Positions 1-28,410 of a stretch of 64,000 nucleotides of DNA are shown piece by piece. The translations under genes were made by a program, and so were the position numbers. The notes under the pieces are model-generated. The model was not told the origin of the DNA. It searched no databases and saw only the letters and a list, made by a program, of their open reading frames with translations. How positions within the stretch are numbered: the first letter of the stretch is position 1; every line of letters begins with the position of its first letter. Source of the stretch: Tubiluchus corallicola (lineage: Eukaryota; Priapulida; Priapulimorpha; Priapulimorphida; Tubiluchidae); NCBI GenBank assembly GCA_030141605.1, contig JAQGDQ010000038.1, positions 682,001 through 746,000 of the forward strand. Reading direction: 5' to 3'.

Positions 1-14223
<14,223 letters not shown>

Positions 14224-14687
14224 GCAAAAATGAACAAAAACTTCTGTATTAGTGAAATAACCAAAATACTATGTAGAAAGTGTAACAATGTTAGTGAAAA
14301 TCATAATATTAACATAATCTAAAAGAAAAAAAATGTGAAAATCCCGGGCATTGCTGAAAATTAAAAGCAGTAGCAAATCGGGCAAAGTGAACGTTACATG
14401 CAAACACAAGCCGCAGTCAAAGCTCAAGTCGCAAGAGGTTATTTAATTATTAAACCAAGCTATTAATGTAGATCTAGCGATGGGCTATTTACTTTCATTC
14501 ATTCGGAGAGTAATTAATATTGACTATACACAGGACACTGATTAATGAAAGTGCACACTACAACCCCTTTACACAAGCAAGCTAATTGATTTCACTATAG
14601 GTTTTAATATGGACTACAAGAAACTGAGCAAGATAAAGAACCACAGAACGACAGAAAGAGAAAGAAAGAAAGAGAAGTAGAGGGAGG

Positions 14688-14749
<62 letters not shown>

Positions 14750-17700
14750 AGAAGGGGCAGAGTGGAAAAGGAGAGAATTCTATTTTATGAAAAAAACTAC
14801 ATAAGAAGTTTGCATTCTTGACGTTTAATTTTATTAATTTAACGAATGAAATCGCACATGCCATGAAAGAAAAAAGTATTCCGGCTGCCCAAGCAACCAA
14901 GAATTTACAACTGCAGGAGGTGTAAACGAAGCCCATTGGGAAGATTTGGAAGCGCATCTAAGACCAGGAGAGGTGAACCCAAGTAGCACCAGAAACCTAC
15001 ACGTGTTACATTTCATGACGGATCTATGAGTCATAACTATCTCACACACCATAAATCAAATGGTACAGGAAACCAACTAATATCGTGTGAATTATGGTCC
15101 TGTGTTAATTGGGCTTTTGCACAAATACATGATTAGTAGAGATTTACATCCAAACTGGTTGAGCAAACCCTGCCAGGCTGACATACACACACGATCATGT
15201 ACACATCTGCAAAGTTCTGCTAGCCTACTCATCTGGTCATCCAGATAAGCACAAGTTTTAAAAAAGAAAACAGGAAATGGTGACTTATCCAACCTTTGAA
15301 TATAATTAGTTATATTCTGTTACAAGCATTTTTGCTCAGAGTTTGTTATTTAACTTTTAGCACAAAACCATTCTTCAAAAAAGCATATTGAAATTGCATT
15401 CGCCTGTCTAGATCTCACAGAAAAAACCAGACCTACATTATTACAGTTAGCAAAAACTTAATCTCAATATTACGCCTCTAGGTAGTTCTGAAAGTGATTT
15501 AGGGAAAAGCTAGAAAAGCACATTGAAGTTCTGAGTCCAGAAATTTTAAAAAAATATTTAATATGAAATATAAACATGAAATGACGATTCAGCAAAGAAT
15601 ATTCAGGTAAATGTAGCAACAGGAGTGAGAAGCAAGCTGGAATTTCTGTGATGCTAAAAGTATAAGAGAGAGAAAGCTGCTACTGTAGTCTGTAGACCAC
15701 AAGGACACTCCAAACTCAACTTTGCCTAATATCTGCACCAACCACGTAAAGGCTTGTTTTATGTTTTGAACAAGCCAACAACAGATTTATTTCGAAATTA
15801 TTTGATGTGAAAATGATAACCACACAGTCAACCAATATGATATTCCGGATCATATCACGCTTTTGAGTATATCACAACAGATTATTTAGGAATGTTCTGC
15901 ATGTAATTTGTAGCATTACTTTTTATAGTTATAAATATGGTTAAGACACACAGTTACCACGTTAAGACACACATTAGGTACTAGTGATGCTTACCAAATA
16001 TGACAGTCTCATAAAACTATCCCATTAAATTGATGATAATGGTCAGGGGCAAGGAATAACTCACGCACAATCATATGATACAAATCTATTTTTAACCTGT
16101 GTATAACAGTCTTCAATCTAGTTTTCTCAATGTTATGATATTTATGCATCCCATGATTTTATTGAAATGCCGCGCAATATCTACACATGATTACAGTTAA
16201 TAACACAAGACAACGAACTAATCAATCATAGTTTCAACGTGATTCCATGACTGTCACCAAGTGGTCAATTTTAGCACAGTCATTAAACGAAATTAGCCAA
16301 TATTCACACGTACTCACTGAATGACTCTCACTAGTTACTCTCCTAACTGAAAGGAAATGTTTGGTCACAGCCCAGACGGGCTTCATGCTGTACATTAGCT
16401 TGCTTGCCAGCTGAGCTGTTGCAGCAGCAGACCAGCAATGAAGCTGGGAATCAATAATACATTACTGTAGCTAGGTACAGGGGCTTAGTCCTGGACCAGA
16501 CAGCTTGTGAATCAAGTATGCAACCAGAAACCGTATAAATGAAGTCACAAATTTCTGTGATGTTATTTACAAAGCAAACTTATTGAGATGCAGAATCAGA
16601 CAAAGTAAAGCAAATGCAGCATTCAGACTGTTTTAAGAAATTTGCGAACTTTTTCCCTGGCACCTAAGATCTTATATACAATGGTATGAAATATACAAGT
16701 TTAGCGTATTGGTGCTAAACAGTGTCGCGTTATTTTTAAAACCGGCAACAAAAAGCATTTTATTATGAGTATGACTTTACCACCTATCAACGACCTATGA
16801 TCTGGTTACGTGAACTTATACCTCAAATCAAAAAGTAATAAGTATCGTAATGTAATAAATTGCAATAAAATTTTCTCCTCAGCCTCTGACAAGACAATTA
16901 TGGGGTGTTGGTATACATATGTACTAGGTAGCCTTAATAATTATGATAAACAAAACAAGCTATATTCATAAACGATTTTCTATACATGATCACGCCAGTA
17001 TAATCAAACTTAGAATAATTACAGAATGATTACCAAAATCTCAGGTAAGCAAACAACTTATATGGCCTATTCTGTCAAGTATGACGAAGTATGAGCAGTA
17101 CCTATTAACAGACGTTCCAGCACGGATATGAGCATCAGGCTTGATCTCAGTAAGATGCATAACTTAAAAGAATACACAACGGATTGAGGGAGTAAGATAA
17201 CTTTGGACTGGGATATAACTAAATAGTCAACTAACCAAATTTTTGGCAGTACATTTGAAAGGCTCAATTCTTCTGATGATTGCGTGCATTACCTAGCTAT
17301 TGTCGTGTGTCTGCTAAATTAATTGCTGTCAAACAAGAGAGTTTATGTCATTGATATATTAATGATTAATGCAGAGATTTGAAGGAATGACCACTTCAAA
17401 AAGGCATAATATCTTCGAGACTGCTCTTTAGAAATATTTTATATGGCTTGTACTATCTTTTATGTCATCAATATTGCTCATGTCCACTTATAGGATATGA
17501 TGTACACGTACGAATTCTGTTAATACTGAAAATACAAGAAATAATATAAGACTGCTGGATTTCATGAGTAAGATAGTTTTTACATCAAAAATTTCATGAC
17601 AAAAGTCTTGTGTTAAGAAACGAAATTGTCCCCAATTTGAAAATTTTGTTAACAGCGGACCCAGCAAATTCAGACAAAGTTACTATTGTTTGACTTTGTA

Positions 17701-18889
17701 CAAGGGAAAGTAAAATGATAAAGCACTAAAACAGTTAAGCACACAGTCCTTAGTTATTGCAGTACTGAATGTAATTACCTTCAGATTGGCATTAGTGCTG
17801 ACGATACTATTGCTGCGTACACACCTCATACATACAAGCACTATGCACAAAATATGAGCATATTTTAGCAAAATGGACGCAGAGTGCTACATTTTTTCTC
17901 ATTTTTAGGGAAAACACGTTATTAATTTTAGCAAACTAAAAGCCTAACATTAATGGGAAGCTCAGTAAGTCCAAACAGTATGCTCACTACAGGTACATTT
18001 TTTGAGCCCAAGTTTAATAGTGGACACAATGTGATTTGTCTGTCCATGTATTTTTACAATAACTATAAGCAAAAGCATTTTTACAAAATTTAAATTTTTA
18101 TAATTTTTTACAATTTTTTTTGTTCAACATCAACTCTGAAGTACCATATTCTAATCACTTATGTGACAATGACTATTCAAATATTAAACTACAAAAAGTG
18201 TATTTATATGCTATTTATATAGTATATGTTTATTTTTTATTTTGTTTTTATCCACTTCGGCATTACAATCCAGCATCCAACATTCAACAACACCCTACCA
18301 ATTGAACACGCTGGAATCTGGCTCATTGTCAAGGATACTCCTCTAAAATAAGCCACTGAATGGCAGCGGTGTCTTATCCACATTCAGATGTGGATGTATA
18401 TAAACAGCCTCTCTCTACAAGGTAAACAGCTACAATCAGTGCAACTTGTAAATGAAACCAACAAGAATGAGTACTGAAGTCAAATGTTCAGGAGCCATTC
18501 AAGTGAAGCCTAAGCATGTGACCAGTGCACTGGACCTAGTCTCACGGACACTTTAGGCCAACATACTTTGCAGATTATTGGGCCTAAAATAATTACATAG
18601 ATGACTGCATAAAACTATAATATAATCTCCAGCTACTGTCATATACAAGCCACAAAACCATAAACGTCAAAGTGTGTTTTTCTAAGAGCCAAGTGAATAA
18701 AGAAAAGAAAAAGAAGAGAAAGATCTTTATTCATAAAGCTGATATAATTGGTTTTAACAATAAAGTGCAAAGTATAAACTGGGATTTATTATTTAATAAC
18801 AGAACTAAATGAGAAATGGTCTCTCTTCATTGGAACTTGGGAAGAATTAGTAGACATTGCGACGTTTATACTTCGCACACAGTGGTTAA
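14224..18889. other. Intergenic, upstream of the minus-strand gene
   Basis: No exon, RNA gene or complete element is supportable here. The first few hundred bases upstream of 14223 should contain the promoter of the minus-strand gene, but no clear core element stands out. A purine-rich (GA)n microsatellite occupies 14650-14757. The rest is ordinary AT-rich sequence with short chance open frames. Confidence 0.5.
14650..14757. repeat. Purine-rich (GA)n microsatellite
   Basis: GAAA- and GGGA-rich flank followed by about 45 bp of pure (GA)n. It accounts for the Leu-Ser-rich minus-strand open frame at 14604-14957. Confidence 0.93.
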
Positions 18890-20500
18890 AGATGGTCAGT
18901 GTTATCAACACCTTTGGACTTCTTTCGGGTCAGTTAAGTAAGCTAAGCACCAGAAAAGAAATACTTGGGTAAAGAATGGGCCTGAAAATTTAAATGTGAA
19001 TGGTCAGTAGTTTAGATAATCCAAAAAGGTTCTACAACTAAACTTGTAAGTTCACTGGAACTTCTTCCACTTCCTCCAGTTAACTAGCGGTTTAAACACG
19101 TTCAACTGCTAGAGTTTGACTGGACCAAAGTAATTGACAATGCTCAGAAAGCCAAGGTGCTAAATAAATTTTTTGCCTCCGTTCTATTCGCTCATCTAAC
19201 TGTGAATCTATCATTTATACTGTTAATATTACACCAGACAGTAGGAAAGCAAGAAAATGAGGAAGCTGAAGAAAGACCATGAAAGTAGACCAGATAATAT
19301 TCACATTAACATTTAACATACTTTGAGAGGGTAGCTAATCCATTATTCTGTATGTTCAATCGTTCAATCTGGCAGGGAACCTTACTGCATCAATGGAATG
19401 ATGCAAATATGTGCCAATATTTCAATGGTTTGAGAAGTGGTAAATTATGGTCCCGGTGACACTTACTAGTCAGAATCGGATAGTTAAACTGCTTGACAGG
19501 TTTAGTCTGGATGTAGTTCAACAGACCATGTAATACAAGGTACAATATATCATCTGTGTAAGCAACATGCACTCCAAGCTAGATCTTCGTGCATTACTCA
19601 GTTGCTTGCGGCTTTTAATGACTTGACAAGTAACTGGGGTGACAAAGTTCTCACTGATATCATTTACCTTCACTTTGCAAGGCTTTTGATACTGTTGCTT
19701 ACTGCATCAATGCTGTACAAGTTAGATAATCTGCAGTGGATCGAAGCTTTTTTGTAGGCACCAACCGATAATTTTGCAACAGTCATGATCTTCATGAGAA
19801 CTGGTCTCAGTTTCTTAATGACCCTTCCCTCCCATCTAGTGGTATTTTGTACAACGATTTTAGGAAGGTATTTGATTCTGTTCATCTTCATACTCTCAAA
19901 TTAAAATTAGAATTCGCAGATAAGAGGTAATCACCTCCAATAGTTTCAATATTTTATAATGCGCAGACTTCTAAGAGCAGTTTTAAATGGTCTAACTACT
20001 TCCTGGAGAAATGTAACCAGTGGCATTCCTCAAGGGAATTTGTCGGGCCCCTACAGTTTTCTCATTTTTATCAATGACATTACTGATTGTGTGTCATCTG
20101 ACACACATACATTATTTTGTTGGTGATATAAAACCTTACCGTCCCATTAGAAACACCTCTAATCAAGAAATATTACAAGCAGACCTATATGAAATTGAGC
20201 AATGGGGTGACAACTGGTTAATATCCCCCCAAACACAGTGAATGAAGCACACTTCGTATTCATTCTAATTCTGCAACACCTTATTATGAGACATAGTGTT
20301 ATTGAAGAAAAAAACAACTGTATTTGATTTGGGAGTATTAACCTCAAACAACCTGAAGTTAACTATCATGCTGAACATATTATTTCTCAGGCCAATAGAT
20401 GCATTAGAATGTTAAAACGCTACTTAACGGAAAACGATCTGAACTGCAGATGCATACAAAATTTCAAGACATATTAAGCACTAGTAAGTAGTAGATCTTC
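18890..20500 (+). mobile_element. Decayed LINE reverse-transcriptase region
   Basis: The plus strand, in shifting frames, encodes recognisable non-LTR RT blocks. 19138-19195 gives NAQKAKVLNKFFASV. 20018-20085 gives SGIPQGNLSGPYSFL then IFINDITD, the RT palm block SGxPQGSxLGPLLF. 20113-20240 gives HYFVGDIKPYR, where the catalytic (F/Y)ADD is degenerate, then LQADLYEIEQWGDNW. 20350-20440 gives NYHAEHIISQANRCIRMLKR. Several frameshifts and stops show it is dead. The block order resembles CR1/L2/Jockey-type elements. The upstream boundary is uncertain. Confidence 0.75.
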
Positions 20501-20978
20501 TCGACGTAGTTCTAATTTACTTCAATTTTATGTAACTATGTAAAGAAATTTAGAGAACTTTGTAATTCATTATTAACGACAAAGTACGTCTTATTAACTA
20601 TAAACAGATTGTTAATTTAAGTTAGAGTGCAATGAATCGTAAGTAACTCACGCCAACTGTAGATAAGGTATCATCGAATAAAATCGGCATAATTAAACAT
20701 AACATGATAGTCAAATGCTTACCAATCAGACAAAAGCAATGTAACTAAGTAATAAAACGATTCTAGTAAATTTTTGAGCATGAACGTCGCTTTCCATTCT
20801 AGATCATTATATTATAAGAAGCACAAAACCGAAAGCTAAAATCATCACATAGTCCACAAAAAACTTCAGCTACAAAGCTAGTCTTCAACGAAAATAGAAC
20901 CTACTTCGCCCTTTACTACCACTGTGTGTCAGCACTTTACAGGGCGATGTCCATAGATATCTATATTGTTGGGAAACA

Positions 20979-21892
20979 ATGTTGGGAAAACGAACCGGGA
21001 AAAATAAAATGATAATTAATTATATCAATACAATAGGAGGTGAGCTGAAAGTGGGAGATTGCTCAACAGGGGTTACACTAATGCTGTACGAGCTTCTTTC
21101 AGTGAGTGCAGTGCTAAATAGTTCTGAGACATTGTCAAATTTGACAACAACTGACTGGGAGAAATTAGAAATGATTCAAGCAAATGCTTTAAAAACCTTA
21201 TTTAATCTTAGTGAATCAACGCCATACTGGTGATTAGTAACTGAAATAGGCATATGGCCTCTAAAACATAAAGTGAATTATAGGAGATTGATGTTCTATC
21301 GGAATTCACCAATTAGTAAACCAAACAGATTAGCATCAGAGGTACTCGAAATGCAAATAAACAGTTTACATGAAAGGTCATGGTATAATGAAGTAGTTGA
21401 GGCTGCAAAAAATATACCATAGATGCTAATAAAGAAAGGGTGAAGGTCATGAAAAAGTCTGAATGGAAGAAAGAAATAAAGAATAAGATTGGATGTTGTA
21501 TAAAGAGCGAATGTGCAGAAAAATGCAGGAGCAGCACTAAATTAAGATTTTTAAGGCATACCGAGTGGAAACGACAAAATTACATAGACACATGCAAGCC
21601 AGAAGAGGTTAAAGATATATTGAAAATAAGACTGAATATGATTAAAGTTAAGGGGAACTACAAGAATGAGTTTAAGGATCAGTTATTATGCCCAGTGTGT
21701 GAGGAAGATGATGACACTACTGAACATATGCTTAGATGTTACAGATATGGAGAATGGAAAAAAATTTTGAACTCGGAAGTATTAATGAACAGTGAAAAGG
21801 AAGGATTGCTAGAAATTAGAAATCTAGTGAACGAATGTATGGAATACAGGATAAAGACAAATAAAGACATTAAACTTGGAAAAGACAAATAA
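20979..21892 (+). mobile_element. 3' fragment of a second LINE ORF2 with a Cys-rich end
   Basis: An almost continuous frame carries the C-terminal region of a LINE polyprotein: DWEKLEMIQANALKTLFNL, STPYW, then after one stop an ETG..P-like segment (TEIGIWPLKHKVNYRRLMFY), then Lys-rich helices. It ends with CPVCEEDDDTTEHMLRC (21689-21740), a CxxC-H-C pattern typical of the ends of such elements. Stops at 21232 and near 21421 and the missing RT core make it a 5'-truncated pseudogene. It is better preserved than the neighbouring RT relic and seems a different family. An Arg-rich region and an AT-rich 3' tail follow. Confidence 0.75.
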
Positions 21893-22239
21893 AAGATCAG
21901 CGTTAAAGAAGAAGAGACTTTGCACCCTATAAAGGTGCCCGCCTCGGATAGGTGGAGAGAGTCGAGTATCGCAATCGTAATCGCAATATATTGCTACCTA
22001 ATCAGAAAAGGCAAATATCACTTTCTCGCGTTTATCCGCATCCCATATTCATGAAAAATTTGAGAAGCTCCAGGCACAAGGATGTACTGAATGTAGCAGA
22101 CTAGCGGTGAGGAACTACATTGCAGAGGACCTCAGTCTGCAGAGGGCAGAGCAGACTTGCGGCAATTATCACTTGCGGTCTCAGTCCTAGGCTTTATTAT
22201 AAGCTGTTCTACCTGCCTGGAGAGTCATGACTCCTTTAT

Positions 22240-22560
22240 TCATTTCGTTCTTTTAATTCTCCGTTTTTGTTTAAATATTTGCTTTGTTCATTCCTTCTTT
22301 CTGTTCTTTTTTTGTCTTTCTTCTACCCTTTCTTTATCGTTTTATTTCTCCTTGTAACTTCTCTACCCTGCCTTTGTTCATCCCTTTCTTTATATCTTTA
22401 ATATATAGTTCTTCCTCGTTTTCTTTTTTTCTTTACTTCTTCATCTGCTTTGTCTGATTTTTTTATTCTTCCTTTCTTCCCTCCAGTTCATATTTTAGTG
22501 TTTGTTTGTATTGCCTCATTTCTGCCTTCCTGCTTGTTTTCACTCTTTCTTTTATTTTTC
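22240..22560 (+). repeat. T/C-rich polypyrimidine tract
   Basis: About 300 bp of mostly T and C on the plus strand (TTCTTTCTT, CTTCTTTCTG and similar), low complexity, a few hundred bases upstream of the RPS2 leader. The open frames across it encode only Phe/Leu/Ser-rich peptides. Confidence 0.8.
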
Positions 22561-22784
22561 TTACAATGAATTAACTATAATTAAATCTGATAAGGTAAGT
22601 ATATTATCTTTACTTCTATCAATTTTTAATAATAAAATTTACTTAAGAATAATAATCTTGGTGTCGAATGTGAATTATTCTTTGAAAGTTTCGAGATGAT
22701 GTTCAATATCTGATGTTGGAGAATCGCCAGAAATCCCTGTTCCGCATGCGTATTAGTAATGAACTACGTCATTCGTGTCATGTG

Positions 22785-22826
22785 GTTTCTCTGCCTCTTT
22801 GTCTCCATAAGCTGGAGGAGGAAAAC
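22785..22826 (+). promoter_or_regulatory. RPS2 noncoding first exon with 5'TOP-like start
   Basis: The coding exon of RPS2 begins just 2 nt after an acceptor AG (24241-24242), so a noncoding leader exon must lie upstream. A pyrimidine-rich start (TTTCTCTGCCTCTTTGTCTCC, about 22786-22806) followed by purine-rich sequence and a consensus donor GTAAGT at 22827 fits. Ribosomal protein mRNAs of animals characteristically start with a terminal oligopyrimidine tract that places their translation under growth control. The exact start site is inferred. Confidence 0.6.
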
Positions 22827-23579
22827 GTAAGTTGAAAGTCGCTTTTCAAGAATCCTTGTTAATCACTTTTATTTACTTATAAAAACTGCTTTTAATTACA
22901 TATTTGCGTAGCAGACTTGTCTGGTTATTAGTTACCGGTAATATTTATGCGAATTTAGCTTTGTTGACGCTAATTTTAACGAACAAAAATTTTTCAATAT
23001 GAACTTCGCTGTTAGCGACGTGGCAAAAAATGGCGGCTTGTTGCGGGGAGTGGCGAGTTGCCGACGACCTTGAACAATTGCTATTCTGTTTTCAGAATTA
23101 CTAAATACCTTTAGCATATATTATTAAAACAATATATTTAGTTAGTTCTAAATAAATGCACCTTCTTTTAAAGATAAAAGTCGACTTTGGTGATAAAAGT
23201 TAAAAATCAGTGTCGGTAGTCGATAGTTATGGCATTTGGGCATAACTGATACTTTTTGAAGCGTAAATTTTGCTTTTTTAGTCTATATTGCCTCTGTTCT
23301 TGTTTTATGAAAATATCTTGTACACTGACATGGCAGTTAACGATTTTGCATTTTTAGGTTATAAGGTTAAAATGACAGCCTGATATCATTAAAAGGGAAA
23401 AGTAGTATTTGAATGTTTTTCATTTTGTTAAGTTTCTAATTCATTTATTTTCAAAAAAGAAAACCGATTTGAAACATTACTGAGGCATGTGTAACCAAAT
23501 CCATATTTTACAATTAGGGGTTAGAGTTGCCACTGAATTCCACACCACTTTTTATTTTAATTCTAAGGTTGTCCTTTAT

Positions 23580-23762
23580 TAAATTTGATTTATGAACACA
23601 AAACAGCGAAATATTTTGCCTTCTCTTGTCCTCGTCCTGCATGCTTTTATTATATGTTCTTACTGGATAGTAATCAGTCAGAAGCAATATTTTGGATTGC
23701 TTATTTACGACACCTAGACAGGCTACAACACCATTTTGCTCAGCAGTGGATTCAGACCACAC
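23580..23762 (-). mobile_element. Possible piggyBac transposase relic
   Basis: Inside RPS2 intron 1 the minus strand reads VVACLGVVNKQSKILLLTD, then YNKSMQDEDKRRQNISLF. This recalls the piggyBac block VVxWxDNKxVxLLS... followed by YNKxMGGVDLxDxxxSxYR, with the Asp-containing middle altered. The match is short and from memory, and neither terminal repeats nor further blocks were seen. Chance resemblance is possible. Confidence 0.25.
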
Positions 23763-24244
23763 ATGGTTGTTATCAGGGCAAACTAAACTTTGGCCATCCG
23801 TGTACAGTGTTTGTCCTTGTGTGTGATACTTTTCTGGTTAATGCTGGGATACTCAGTGTTTCCAGGCTTTAGTGCAGTGTTAAATGGTGTAACTTTGATG
23901 TACTTTGTTTCTGTATATCAGTCCTATTGTCTGCTAAGAGACCGCATTATGACTGCAGATTTCAAATTAGTTTGTCTCAAAGTAATTCACAGTACACTAA
24001 AATTTAGCCTAATATAATATAATTTAGCAACATTTAGCAATTGCAGTTTATTTATGTTGTAACATGGGAAGTTAAAAAGGGTAATGCAAAATGTACAGTA
24101 AAGTGTGTTAAAGTGCTTATAGTTCAAAAGAAGAAGACATGATAAGGTACATCTTGTATCTGCCTTATATAAACTTGAGGGCCAAGCTATTTGCTTTGGC
24201 TACATCGATATCACATAGTTTTCTTTTTCTCTTCTTTTGCAGCA

Positions 24245-27256
<3,012 letters not shown>

Positions 27257-27429
27257 GCAATGAGTTCATTTTTGTGTGGGCAGTGCAATTACTTACATAA
27301 TGTCTGCTTGTCTCATGTTGGCAAAACCTGTTTGGCAATGTACAATGTGTTGTTATTTGCGACATGAATGAGGGAGGGGAGGGATTTGCTGCTTAGAAAG
27401 CTGTTAAGTGGCAGAAAACTGTCGAGTAC

Positions 27430-27615
27430 CCAAAGAGGTCAAAGTGGTCCCTAAAAAGTAAAAAAAGAAGGGTCTTTGACAAAGGGTAAATTCTCGCAAA
27501 GTGACCCCTAAAGAAGGGGCAAAAGTCCAGGGTGGACAAAGATGTCCCAAATGTTGGGGCGCAAGTGAACCCCAGTTGAGGGGAGTCGTCCTGTAAGGAC
27601 ATTGGGCCTTGAGTT
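27430..27615 (+). repeat. Array of degenerate GC-rich hairpins 3' of RPS2
   Basis: Successive short inverted repeats occur in about 180 bp: GTCAAAG...CTTTGAC enclosing CCCT...AGGG (27439-27480), CCCCT-AAAG-AAGGGG near 27505-27520, GGAC-N6-GTCC near 27534-27547, TGGGG...CCCCA near 27555-27575, and GTCCT-GTA-AGGAC (27588-27600). A loose motif CAAAGTG(N)CCC recurs at about 27440, 27498, 27537 and 27561. The block starts about 170 bp after the RPS2 stop and may be transcribed in its 3' UTR. Function is unknown. Confidence 0.55.
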
Positions 27616-28149
27616 GCAGAGGCATTCGTGATCTAAGTGGTAAGATTCTATAAAGCTCTTGATTCCGAGCATTTAATTCACTTGTATATTGCTGAAGTCA
27701 CTTTGCCAATGCTAGACTTGCAGGTGATAAAGTAAACAATTGCACTGCTTTTTTATTATAACTGTGCTATCAAGTGTTTTGTTTCAGGTGTTGTGTGTAA
27801 AAACGCAAAAATGTTAAATTTAAAAGAAACTGGTAAAAAACAATTGTTAAGATAAGAAGCCTAAGAAATAAGAAGGCTGAGAAAAATAGTTGTATAAATG
27901 ATGTTATGGTGAAAGAAAGTGCAGAGCAGAAGTGATAAAATATATAGAAATAGGGAATGTTGTAAAAAAAATGTTGAAAACTAGGAATAACAAGCACAGA
28001 AAACAAGAAAATCCAAAAAAAGTTGAATTTGTAAAAAAGTGGCAGAACAGTGCCGTTGATGTATGCAACTTTGTTGCAAAAATGTTGTGAGAACACAACT
28101 ACCGTAAAACAAGTGTAACTATTGTTACAAAATCGTGTTGAAGGTTACA

Positions 28150-28410
28150 TAGCAATCCTGGGCTACAAGAACCGTTTCGGGAACATCTCCCCAACTGATG
28201 TTCTGTAGCCCCTCCCTGTACTAGATGTACGGGAATGTCTACAGGTGCGATGTTATGTAGCTCACATTCGTTGCGACGGGCTGACGGTGCCCTAGCAATC
28301 TCGGGCCACAAGCGCCAATTCGGGGATGTCTCCCCAATGATAATCCTGTGCCAGAAACATGGGCAGGAGTCGTGTCTTCGGTGTACGTGGCGAGTGCAAC
28401 ACTCGCCCGT
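28150..28410 (+). repeat. Two-copy GC-rich repeat, period 143 bp, structured or ex-coding
   Basis: Copy 1 starts at 28150 and copy 2 at 28293 (TAGCAATC(C/T)(T/C)GGGC(T/C)ACAAG). In copy 1, GGGCTACA (28160-28167) pairs with TGTAGCCC (28204-28211), enclosing GAACATC (28181-28187) and GATGTTC (28197-28203). In copy 2 the same arms keep partial pairing through changes on both sides (GGGCCACA against TGTGCC; GGAT against ATCC). Read in frame, the copies give AILGYKNRFGNISPTDVL-stop and AISGHKRQFGDVSPMIILC, with conservative replacements (Y/H, N/D, I/V). Local GC is well above the surroundings. It may be a structured RNA or a relic of a repeated protein domain. Confidence 0.5.
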
